A DNA stretch of 64,000 bases from Candidatus Uabimicrobium amorphum (lineage in GTDB: Bacteria > Planctomycetota > Uabimicrobiia > Uabimicrobiales > Uabimicrobiaceae): the NCBI RefSeq assembly GCF_009002475.1, contig NZ_AP019860.1, positions 7,020,501 through 7,084,500 on the forward strand. Direction: 5' to 3'. Positions within the stretch are counted from its first letter, which is position 1. Each line of letters opens with the position of its first letter. The notes under the pieces are model-generated. The model was not told the DNA's origin and ran no database searches. It saw only the letters and a list, made by a program, of their open reading frames with translations. The position numbers and the translations under genes are program-made. Of this stretch, positions 54,547 through 61,727 are shown in pieces.

Positions 54547-55710
54547 TCAGAAAGCGTTTGCACTACTAAGTAATTTTAGTACCTCCTGAGCTTTTTCAAC
54601 AATTTGTTGATGGTACGTAAAATCCTGCGCTGCTTGCATCTGCGAAACAAGGGTAGATAGTTGATTATGACAATTTTCCTTGAATTTTTTTGTTAGATAT
54701 TCGTTGCTTGGATTTCTATTAACACTTTTCAAAAATGCATCCCAATTCAAGTGGTTCATTTTTCGTGTAATAGATGATAATTCATTTTTTTCTACTTTAC
54801 TAAAAAAACGTTCAATTTGCGCACCGCTTACATTTCTTAAACTCGAAAATTCTTCCATGTAAGTAACAGTGAGATTGTTATACTTTAATTGGCGAAGAAA
54901 GTCTTTATATATCTCATCTGTGCTAACAAAATCCTTATATATCTTGTCCTTAGCGTTATCAGTATATCCTTGACTTCCAAAAGTCTTGAGAAAAGTATTT
55001 ATAAAAGGTAAAGGTTGGTCTTCGATTAGTTTTATTGCAAAGGGAGTGAGTTTGGCGAAGGTTTTTTTTGAGTAGTGTTTTGTCATATACCAACTGGCAT
55101 AATTTTGGTAATTGTAGGCAGTAACGACAGTATATTTAGGATTCAGAGATACCAATACATCAAATAAAAGCCTGTTGGTATGTCCACATATAATGTGCCA
55201 TATATTAGATTTTCGATCAGGTTGAATAACCATCTCTTTTGGTAAAGACTTATTAAACCTATGTAAATCTAATTTCTCAACAATTACATTGTCAGGAGTC
55301 ATATACAAGTAACCTTTTCTGAGTTGCTCATCTACTATCTCAAAATGGGGAATGTAATACTCTTGTTTTTTAGGTATTTCATAGCCTGATGGAATGTATT
55401 CCTTTGTTATAAATTTGTGTGTTGTCAACTTTTTAAATATATCAAATTTTCGTTTTGGAAACTTAGTTTTGTACGAAAGAAAATTTTCATTGCTAATACT
55501 TAAGTACGACGATAATCCAAAAAGGTTTTTTTGCTGTTCTAAGTACAAACTAAATAAAAAGATTTTTTCGTGTATACCTAATCTTGGAAGTTTACCTTTA
55601 TCAAATAAATAATCGCAATCCATACAAGGAAGCAAGTCTTGTAAAATAGTTCCATCGATATTGAGAATATCCGTTAATTTGCAATTTCCTCCTTGGTGCA
55701 AACACTTCAT
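54547..55710 (-). CDS. Unknown protein, 387 residues
   Basis: ATG 55710 is chosen because GAGGA lies seven bases upstream; in-frame codons extend to 55773. The N-terminus has Cys pairs (KCLHQGGNC and LLPCMDCDYLF) that could bind a metal. The rest is mainly helical and K/N/F-rich, with more AT bias than the chromosomal genes to the left. There is no signal peptide, TM or recognised catalytic motif. It is divergent from the HTH/primase cluster with an inverted repeat between them, which places it in the mobile module. Function unknown. Confidence 0.65.
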   Translation of the reverse strand: MKCLHQGGNCKLTDILNIDGTILQDLLPCMDCDYLFDKGKLPRLGIHEKIFLFSLYLEQQKNLFGLSSYLSISNENFLSYKTKFPKRKFDIFKKLTTHKFITKEYIPSGYEIPKKQEYYIPHFEIVDEQLRKGYLYMTPDNVIVEKLDLHRFNKSLPKEMVIQPDRKSNIWHIICGHTNRLLFDVLVSLNPKYTVVTAYNYQNYASWYMTKHYSKKTFAKLTPFAIKLIEDQPLPFINTFLKTFGSQGYTDNAKDKIYKDFVSTDEIYKDFLRQLKYNNLTVTYMEEFSSLRNVSGAQIERFFSKVEKNELSSITRKMNHLNWDAFLKSVNRNPSNEYLTKKFKENCHNQLSTLVSQMQAAQDFTYHQQIVEKAQEVLKLLSSANAF

Positions 55711-55832
55711 TTTATAATCCTCAAAAAAATTTTCATGTTCAAACAAGGTAGACAAAATAACCAATTCCCACACAGAAATACATAATTAACTAATATATAT
55801 ATACTTAAATTATTTTTGTCAATAGTCAGTTT

Positions 55833-55849
55833 TTGTCTAAAAAAGACAA
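55833..55849. promoter_or_regulatory. Candidate operator in divergent promoter region
   Basis: A perfect inverted repeat TTGTCTAAAAAAGACAA; a further TTTTTGTC half-site lies 18 bp to the left. It sits between the divergent unknown gene and the HTH gene, a natural site for the HTH protein to bind. No assay-type evidence. Confidence 0.4.
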
Positions 55850-55989
55850 GCAAATATAAGTCTTTTTACTGCAAATATTTACATTGTTTTTTTATTTTAA
55901 TAGCTATAAAATATTAGCAATGAACACACATGTTCGTTTATCAATACCAATCGTTGTTGAACAAAATGTATGAACAAGGAGGGTATCGA

Positions 55990-56256
55990 TTGGACAAAGA
56001 CATCCTAGAAGTAATTCTTGATAAAGTCGAAAACATAGAGTCGCTTCTAAAACAAAAAGAATACAATGATCGATTTATGGATGTTCGCAGTGTTGCGCGT
56101 GTCTTAAAAAGATCAGAGGGAACTATTAGGAGGTTAATACAAGAAGGAAAAATCGAAGGTTTTAAAATTGGTAGTGGTAATAAACAAAGCCGTTACCTAA
56201 TTCCCAAAACGTTTATTGATAATCTAATTAATCAAGGTAAAGGATTTATTGAATAG
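55990..56256 (+). CDS. Excisionase-type HTH DNA-binding protein 1
   Basis: 88 residues from TTG 55990: AAGGAGGG lies six bases upstream, whereas the upstream in-frame ATG/TTG codons (55930-55966) have none. A short helical N-terminus (LDKDILEVILDKVENIESLL) may dimerise. The HTH_17/MerR-like domain follows: MDVRSVARVLKRSEGTIRRL, IQEGKIEGFKIG, SRYLIPKTFID. Such proteins act as excisionases or regulators in plasmids and integrated elements. A related protein is at 58867. Confidence 0.8.
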   Translation: MDKDILEVILDKVENIESLLKQKEYNDRFMDVRSVARVLKRSEGTIRRLIQEGKIEGFKIGSGNKQSRYLIPKTFIDNLINQGKGFIE

Positions 56257-56284
56257 GAGGAGTATGTAAAGAGAGTTTTTTGTG

Positions 56285-56355
56285 TTCAGTAAGTTAGGTG
56301 GCCGCCTACCTTACTGAATTTGTTGGTTAACAAAGGTAGGTATCTGCCTACCTTT
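56285..56355 (+). promoter_or_regulatory. Twin hairpins sharing GTAGG/CCTAC stems
   Basis: Hairpin 1 (56285-56318) is a ~17-bp stem with TTCAGTAAG/CTTACTGAA at its base and TAGGTGG/CCGCCTA at the top. Hairpin 2 (56332-56355) is AAAGGTAGG, a 6-base loop, then CCTACCTTT, followed by an AT-rich run. They lie between the HTH gene and the primase gene. Both could be terminators; the shared inner motif also suggests a protein-binding or replication site. Confidence 0.6.
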
Positions 56356-56373
56356 ATTATTTAGGAGCCATAT

Positions 56374-58644
56374 ATGGTATCACGCAATACCAAAGATTTC
56401 AACCAATCTTTTGCTATCGTAAAAAGTTGGTTTATAAGCGCCACTGACCACTATGGTCTTTATATTAAAAAAGCGCCTGGAAGGAAAGCACATCCAATAA
56501 CAGCAAAAACGTTGACGGATGAAATGATATATAAACATATCAAAGGTGAAGTAACAATTGGTTCTTATCTTTACAATAAAAATCGATTATGTGAACGGGT
56601 GTGCATAGATTTTGACGTAGACACAAAGACAAAACGGACGTTTATCGAAACAGGCCGTAAAGAAACGTTTAAACTTGTAAAAGGAAAACTTTATAGAAAG
56701 GTAGAAAAAACTTGTAAAGTCTTAGGCGCAGAGAATATCAACTACGTTGTGGAGGACTCTGTTGGTGGGTTTCACATTTGGATCTTTTTCGCCGAGCCAA
56801 TACCTGTCTCTCTTGCATTTGATTTTGTTCATTCAATAGAGAAGGATAAAACAATTGAGAAGTTTCCTAAAACCAGAGAATTAAGAGGAAAAGGTAACTT
56901 TGTACGACTCCCTGGTCGTTACCACTCTTGTGCCTTAGGACAAAAACGCGAATGGTCTAAAATACGTAATAAAAACGAATGGTATTCACTTGAAAGTCCA
57001 GAAAACTGGACTTACGTTACAGCTGTTCGTAAAAATAGTGTAGAAAAAGTTATGAAATTTGTCCGTGACCGTCGTAACAACTTCCCAGTAAAAGGTAATA
57101 ACAAAAAAGATAAACCTCTAAACTATACAAGCAAAATTAGGTCTCTTTTAGAGAAACATTTTGGTATTACCATTACTAAAGAGCGTAGCTTTTGTTGTCC
57201 TTTTCATTCCGACCAAAAGCCTAGTGGTAGTATCTACGAGTGGAATGGTAAAGAGCTTTTCAAATGCCATTCGGCCAATTGTAGAATGTCAGGAAAACCA
57301 AAATCTTTTGCCCAACTCAGAAGAATTCTGTACCAACAGAATGTTTATAGGCCAGATGTGAAAACGGTTCAACAAGTGGTTTTGGGTAACGAAACTCCAA
57401 AACTAACAATTGCAGAGATTGTTAGTAGGTTTTGTAAATCTCGAAATCTATTATACACACAAGGAGATTTTTGGGAGTTTGGAAATGGAGTTTGGAGGAA
57501 AAAAGGAAAGCAAGTTATCAAATCAGACATTCAAAAATTTGTAGGTTTAGATTTTTCATCTAAAGCGAAGATAGAAAACAAGTACTTTTTGATTAAGAAT
57601 TACCTTACCAAGGAAAATGTTCTTTTCGACAAGAATACGGATGTAATCTGTCTGCAAAACGGCGTTTTGAATATTTACACCAAAGAATTTGTCAGACATA
57701 ATCCCGATTTGTACCTTACAAAGAGATTGAACTTCAAATACAATAAAGACATTAAGTGCCCTGTATGGATGGAGTTCTTAGCATCTTTAGATTTTTCCAC
57801 AAGAAAAATAAAAAGACTTCAGGAATGGTTTGGGTACTGTCTATCTCCCGAACGAAAAATTCAAAAAGTTTTATACCTCTTGGGAAGACAATCTAATGGA
57901 AAAAGTGTTATCTTGGATACGCTACGCAATCTTTTAGGAGATTATGCTAGCTGTTGTAGTTTAGATAAACTTATCAATGGCCGTTTTGATTCTTCTTCTT
58001 TAGAAGGTAAACGTTGTAACGTCTCTGGTGATGTAGAAATAAACAACAAACAAATAAATGCTGGAGATTTTAAAGAGTTTGTGACGGGTACACGACAATC
58101 TACAGAAAGGAAGTCTATAGACCGATATGAGTTTGTGCCCGAGTTTAAGTTAGCATTTTCGGCTAACGGTTTTTTAAATGTTTCTAATGAGGACGAAGCT
58201 TTCTGGCGTAGATTGGATATATTCATTTTCCCTAAGGTTTTTCCCGAAAACGTAAGAGATAATAACCTTCGAGCAAAAATTGATGGCGAACTTTCTGGGG
58301 TGTTCAACTGGGCGATAGAAGGACTTAGTCGTTTGATTAACAATGGCTGGAAATTTAGCCCATGCCCAGAAGTAGAGAATGTTGACAAAAGAAAAATCAA
58401 CACCGTTTCTCAAGTAACAGTTCATAACTTTCTGACTGAATTTTGCGAACGAGACGTAAACAAATATGTTGCGGTGGGAGAGTTATATGACAAGTATATA
58501 GAAATTTGTCAAAAAAGGAACTCCGTTCCTCTATCTTTGTCTACTTTTGGTAAACAAATAATCAGTAAAAAGATAAACAAGGCTAGAAAAGTCCTTAGTG
58601 GCAAACAAGTCTGTGTTTACTTAGGAATAAAAATTAAAAAATGA
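56374..58644 (+). CDS. Primase-polymerase (AEP) / CHC2-like zinc finger / D5 SF3 helicase replication protein
   Basis: 756 residues from ATG 56374 with AGGAG six bases upstream. Residues ~20-215 are an archaeo-eukaryotic primase domain of the TOTE/plasmid type: the catalytic acidic motif VCIDFDVD (Asp 79, 81, 83) and the VGGFHIWIFF His motif. Residues ~274-310 form a CHC2-type zinc finger (CCPFHSDQKPSG, then FKCHSANC). Residues ~440-756 are a D5/P4-like superfamily 3 helicase with Walker A GRQSNGKS (504-511), a later acidic B-type motif VSGDVEI, and sensor FSANGF. This domain set starts replication of plasmids, phages and phage satellites. It lies between two related HTH genes. Confidence 0.92.
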   Translation: MVSRNTKDFNQSFAIVKSWFISATDHYGLYIKKAPGRKAHPITAKTLTDEMIYKHIKGEVTIGSYLYNKNRLCERVCIDFDVDTKTKRTFIETGRKETFKLVKGKLYRKVEKTCKVLGAENINYVVEDSVGGFHIWIFFAEPIPVSLAFDFVHSIEKDKTIEKFPKTRELRGKGNFVRLPGRYHSCALGQKREWSKIRNKNEWYSLESPENWTYVTAVRKNSVEKVMKFVRDRRNNFPVKGNNKKDKPLNYTSKIRSLLEKHFGITITKERSFCCPFHSDQKPSGSIYEWNGKELFKCHSANCRMSGKPKSFAQLRRILYQQNVYRPDVKTVQQVVLGNETPKLTIAEIVSRFCKSRNLLYTQGDFWEFGNGVWRKKGKQVIKSDIQKFVGLDFSSKAKIENKYFLIKNYLTKENVLFDKNTDVICLQNGVLNIYTKEFVRHNPDLYLTKRLNFKYNKDIKCPVWMEFLASLDFSTRKIKRLQEWFGYCLSPERKIQKVLYLLGRQSNGKSVILDTLRNLLGDYASCCSLDKLINGRFDSSSLEGKRCNVSGDVEINNKQINAGDFKEFVTGTRQSTERKSIDRYEFVPEFKLAFSANGFLNVSNEDEAFWRRLDIFIFPKVFPENVRDNNLRAKIDGELSGVFNWAIEGLSRLINNGWKFSPCPEVENVDKRKINTVSQVTVHNFLTEFCERDVNKYVAVGELYDKYIEICQKRNSVPLSLSTFGKQIISKKINKARKVLSGKQVCVYLGIKIKK

Positions 58645-58652
58645 CGAATGTA

Positions 58653-58740
58653 TGTGTTGCATGGTTTGCATGGAAAAAAGAACACACTAATTTATGAGAA
58701 AAAAAAGTGTGTGCATTTGCCTATGCAACATATGCAAATC
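58653..58740. repeat. Large imperfect inverted repeat after the primase-helicase gene
   Basis: The core is ACACACT / AGTGTGT. Outside it, TTGCATGGTTTGCATGG on the left is roughly complementary to CCTATGCAACATATGCAAA on the right. TGCA-containing units recur four times. It could be a terminator, cruciform or origin-like iteron region. Confidence 0.55.
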
Positions 58741-58766
58741 TTAAGTAACTAACTATACACTGTATA

Positions 58767-58808
58767 ATTTTCAATGCCGTTGTTAGTAAATACGATGGCG
58801 TTGAAAAT
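58767..58808. promoter_or_regulatory. Palindrome upstream of second HTH gene
   Basis: ATTTTCAA (58767-58774) pairs with TTGAAAAT (58801-58808), and the stem continues through GCC/GGC with wobble pairs to a 10-base loop. It lies 58 bp before the HTH gene at 58867; a candidate operator or terminator. Confidence 0.5.
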
Positions 58809-58866
58809 TTCGATAAATGTGAAAAACGCATTGGTAAAATTAATTTGAGAATAAGGAGTACTTTCA

Positions 58867-59169
58867 ATGGTGGATCTTTCCTCTAAAGGTATATTCCAAA
58901 CTGACACCTATGACGCGATTCTAGAACAGCTGAAAAAACAAAATGCACTATTAGTGAAAGTTCTCGAAATACTGCACAGAAAAGAAGGGGATGAAAAGCA
59001 AAAGTACCTAAAAGTAAAAGATGTTGCTGAAATTTTAAAAATGTCTCCTGCGCGTATTAGGCAACTAGTGAAACAACAAAAATTAACAGGCATAAAGTTA
59101 GGACACGGTGAAAAGAGTCACATTCTTATTACGCGAGAATCCATAAATAGATTGGTGTCCTACATGTAA
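58867..59169 (+). CDS. Excisionase-type HTH DNA-binding protein 2
   Basis: 100 residues from ATG 58867 with AAGGAG upstream. An N-terminal helical segment (ILEQLKKQNALLVKVLEIL) is followed by an HTH_17 domain: YLKVKDVAEILKMSPARIRQ, LVKQQKLTGIKLG, then ILITRESINRL. It is homologous in layout to the protein at 55990, and the two bracket the replication gene. It is probably a regulator or recombination directionality factor of the element. No integrase is found in the window. Confidence 0.8.
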   Translation: MVDLSSKGIFQTDTYDAILEQLKKQNALLVKVLEILHRKEGDEKQKYLKVKDVAEILKMSPARIRQLVKQQKLTGIKLGHGEKSHILITRESINRLVSYM

Positions 59170-59233
59170 CCGAAGAATAATTGAGCCCTAATGTTGGGCT
59201 TATAACAATTTTATGTTAGTGTCTAATTTCATG

Positions 59234-59346
59234 GATTTAGTCCACGGTTCTGGACTTTTAATGAGGTAAACTTTTCGGGGTTCCCTGGGTATCCTTTCTA
59301 TACGAAAGATTTAGTCCACGGTTCTGGACTTTTTTGATGAGGTAAA
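59234..59346 (+). repeat. Repeated hairpin unit (two copies, 74-bp period)
   Basis: Copies at 59234-59270 and 59308-59346 read GATTTAGTCCACGGTTCTGG then ACTTTT, a short variable gap, and ATGAGGTAAA. Each contains the stem GTCCA/TGGAC with loop CGGTTC followed by T's, so both look like intrinsic terminators. The conserved ATGAGGTAAA beyond the T-run is not explained by termination alone. Confidence 0.8.
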
Positions 59347-59833
59347 TCATTTTATAATAGCAAACTTAAATAGTTATAATATCACATATGGACATCAATC
59401 AACTAATGAATACATATCGTATGTTTGCGATTACTTCATGAAAAAACAACAACTTTCTTACTATCGTTGTGCACATCAATCAAGTCTAAATGTTTTCCTC
59501 AACAAGATACTACTAACCCAACACCCCATAATTATTATTCTTATTTGCTACACAAAAAGACACTACTATATAAAAAAGTTATGATAAAAAATTACGTGAA
59601 TTTTTATGTTTTTCATCCTTGTTACACAAGCATATAGAATCAAATCTAAAAAATTGCGCTTATCAAAATAGAGTATTATAATCATTTTAAAAATAGGCCT
59701 TTCGTCGCTTCCATAGATAATTGAGCACGTTTCCATAAAAGCCATATGCTGCAATTAGGTAAAAATAAAAAAATGACAACGTACTTTTATCTCTACAAAA
59801 AACAATATTCATGCGCATGATTCACAATAAAAA

Positions 59834-59868
59834 AAGCCCAAACCAAGCATTAGAGTTGGTCGGGCTTT
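59834..59868 (-). terminator. Terminator of the Gp88-like operon
   Basis: On the minus strand AAGCCC (59862-59867), ACCAA, an ~9-base loop, TTGGT and GGGCTT form a stem followed by a run of T's (plus-strand A's 59829-59835). It lies directly after the last gene of the minus-strand operon. Confidence 0.8.
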
Positions 59869-59873
59869 ATATA

Positions 59874-60086
59874 TTATATGTCCAGATACCCGTATGTTAA
59901 CGAGCTTCTGACTTTATGAACTATATCATTTAAATTATGTTGATTGCGCAGCAGTATAATCACTGCTAGCGCACAAATATATCGTTCATCCCAATCATCA
60001 GGGAAGAACTTCAAACTGCTACGTAATTTTCGCTGCAATTCAGCGCAGTAGCAGTCAATAAACTGTTCGTGTGAAGTCATATTCAT
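59874..60086 (-). CDS. Small unknown protein, operon gene 3
   Basis: 70 residues from ATG 60086 (an in-frame ATG lies two codons on). The sequence is helical (EQFIDCYCAELQRKLRSSLK then YICALAVIILLRNQHNLNDI). No family is recognised. It starts 4 bp after the preceding gene's stop and is followed by a strong terminator, so it is the last gene of a three-gene unit. Confidence 0.6.
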   Translation of the reverse strand: MNMTSHEQFIDCYCAELQRKLRSSLKFFPDDWDERYICALAVIILLRNQHNLNDIVHKVRSSLTYGYLDI

Positions 60087-60089
60087 ATC

Positions 60090-60308
60090 CTAATTTTTAA
60101 TACGAATAGATAGATCATCTTTGCCACCACGAGCGTTAGGTTGGTACTCAACCTGTACTTCTGTGTTGGCTTTATGAATTTGAATCGATAGATACTCCTT
60201 ACCAGAAATCGCATCTTCGATTAATTGCGGTATGCTTTTGCCAGCAGGTGCAATTTTCTTATTGAGGCGTTGATGTTTGTTATGAATTTGTCTGTTGTAG
60301 TGTGACAT
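60090..60308 (-). CDS. Small unknown protein, operon gene 2
   Basis: 72 residues from ATG 60308, directly after the stop of the Gp88-like gene. A basic N-terminus (SHYNRQIHNKHQRLNKKIAP) precedes a short beta-rich part (YLSIQIHKANTEVQVEYQP, then DDLSIRIKN). The basic part may bind nucleic acid, which is inference. No family is recognised. Confidence 0.6.
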   Translation of the reverse strand: MSHYNRQIHNKHQRLNKKIAPAGKSIPQLIEDAISGKEYLSIQIHKANTEVQVEYQPNARGGKDDLSIRIKN

Positions 60309-60309
60309 G

Positions 60310-61179
60310 TTATTCCTTTCTTTGAGAATCGGTTACATCAACGACGAATCCTGACTGGTCTTCGCTAGAGTCTCCTTTAGCCTTTAGACCAACAATAACA
60401 GGATTGTCTTGGGGATCACTGTCAAGGAATCGTAGGTCGTGTTCATCGCCATCGATTACCTGGTGCCCCCAATAGGTTTTAGGTTTGTGATCGCGAAACA
60501 CCACAGCAACATTCGCGTGTTTACGCTGTAGTATTCGTTGACAATAAAGATCATTTGCTTCCGACTTGCTAAACGTCAGACTGTAGTTGTCTGGTAAAGA
60601 CGTAAAACAGCGGTCGGATCTTTTGGTATAGTCCCAGAATTGCACGCCAGGAAACAGATCAAATATATTGATCGCTCCAAGTCGTTTAGCGTCACTGGGA
60701 TTTGTTTCGATGAGAATGGAACCACAACGAGGTTTAAAATCGGGATAGAAGTACAAACACTCCCATGCCAGATCAGAGGTTCCGTTGAGACGTATCGCTG
60801 GTAGCTTATCGTTTTTATTTGCTTCCGAAACAACGATACGAATGTCTTTAATGATTTGTTGTAAAGCATACGCCGGATCAACAAGCAGCATGCGCGTGCG
60901 TTGCATTCTCTTGCGGCTAATATGCTCAAACACCTTACTTCTTCCACTGTAATGCAGACAATGCTGCCGACAGCCTCGCGAAGAAAAAGGACAAACATTG
61001 TAGTAGTTTTCGTAGATACCAATCCACTTGCGAAAAGTTTCCTTATCCGAAACTTGCACTTGGGATTCGTAATGAGGTGAAAGATTTAAAATAGCAGTAA
61101 GATACCCAAGTTCAAGATTACACTTCTTGACCTTAGGATTACTACTCCCCCACGATAGGAAAAGTAGTTGCTTTGGCAT
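60310..61179 (-). CDS. Phage Gp88-like protein
   Basis: 289 residues from ATG 61179 with AGGA upstream and a TATAAT at 61201-61206. The signature is the Cys cluster VCPFSSRGCRQHCLHYSGR, followed by RKRMQRTRMLLVDP and RLNGTSDLAWE. It matches the mycobacteriophage gene-88 domain, whose members read C-P-x-x-x-x-x-C-x-x-x-C-L-x-x-S-G-x and R-x-x-R-T-x-L and then R-L-N-G-x-S-D. The family's function is unknown; the Cys set could bind metal. It heads an operon with two small genes and belongs to the phage/plasmid-like module. Confidence 0.78.
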   Translation of the reverse strand: MPKQLLFLSWGSSNPKVKKCNLELGYLTAILNLSPHYESQVQVSDKETFRKWIGIYENYYNVCPFSSRGCRQHCLHYSGRSKVFEHISRKRMQRTRMLLVDPAYALQQIIKDIRIVVSEANKNDKLPAIRLNGTSDLAWECLYFYPDFKPRCGSILIETNPSDAKRLGAINIFDLFPGVQFWDYTKRSDRCFTSLPDNYSLTFSKSEANDLYCQRILQRKHANVAVVFRDHKPKTYWGHQVIDGDEHDLRFLDSDPQDNPVIVGLKAKGDSSEDQSGFVVDVTDSQRKE

Positions 61180-61225
61180 AGCTTTTTTCCTATATTAAAT
61201 ATTATACATTTTTAAGTGAAGTTAA

Positions 61226-61253
61226 TAAAAAAAGGGAGCCCCGGCAGGCTCCC
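61226..61253 (-). terminator. Strong minus-strand terminator upstream of the Gp88 operon
   Basis: A perfect stem GGGAGCC/GGCTCCC (61234-61240, 61247-61253) with a 6-base loop and, read on the minus strand, seven T's (61227-61233). It ends a transcript that comes from the right, before the Gp88-like gene begins. Confidence 0.85.
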
Positions 61254-61450
61254 TTACACATTTATACATCAGGAAAAAAAAACTATTACCACATCTAAAC
61301 CATTACCCAGATTACGTATTTATACCGTAACTTAGAGGTTGAATGTTAAACTACTTTCTGATTTCCGGTGAGAAATTTAGTAGTGAATAGATGAGGTAGA
61401 ATAGTGGAAATTTGGTGATGTGTATATAGAGGGAAATCTTCTAGGTTTGT
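61234..61450 (-). ncRNA. Candidate ~215-nt small RNA
   Basis: A promoter (61457-61485) and an intrinsic terminator (61226-61253) on the minus strand define a transcript of about 215 nt. It has no open frame longer than a few codons and no ribosome site. Inside is a small hairpin (TTACG/CGTAA). It may be a free regulatory RNA of the mobile module or a transcription-attenuation leader for the Gp88 operon; a separate -10 at 61201-61206 favours the first. No known RNA family is recognised. Confidence 0.5.
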
Positions 61451-61456
61451 ACTAAC

Positions 61457-61485
61457 ATTATACAATACTTACGCGCAATTCGCAA
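61457..61485 (-). promoter_or_regulatory. Sigma-70 type promoter on minus strand
   Basis: TTGCGA (-35, 61480-61485), a 17-base spacer and a perfect TATAAT (-10, 61457-61462), reading leftwards. The predicted start is near 61450. It is the best-matching promoter seen in the window. Confidence 0.65.
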
Positions 61486-61727
61486 CAGCGAAATGGCTAA
61501 AAATCCTTTATTTTAAAGAGTTAGCGGCTATTTTTATTGCAATATAGTAATCACACATCTATTAAGAAATATGTAAATAATAATATGGACCGATTGTCAT
61601 AGTATTACTAGTTTATACTACTACATTATCAAAACGGGAAGTTTAACATACTTCGACCTGGCACCCAGATAAAACGTTAAAAGTAACTTTTTTACAAAAA
61701 ATGAACACCAAAAACGGAAAGGACAAC

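Larger units (their letters stand above)
59170..59873. other. Gene-poor AT-rich stretch
   Basis: About 700 bp. It contains the repeated hairpin unit at 59234-59346 and, at the right end, the terminator of the minus-strand operon. A plus-strand open frame at 59425-59637 has low-complexity composition and no ribosome site, and I do not consider it a gene. Confidence 0.5.
61180..61727. other. Divergent regulatory region
   Basis: This separates the minus-strand Gp88 operon from hsdM. It holds a Gp88 operon -10 (61201-61206), the terminator at 61234-61253, the candidate small RNA and its promoter (61457-61485). The hsdM promoter must lie between about 61490 and 61720 but I cannot choose it with confidence. 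Confidence 0.6.

Noticed and set aside
59425..59637. 70-codon open frame
   Set aside because: No ribosome site, biased composition, and it lies in a region with repeats and no conserved features.
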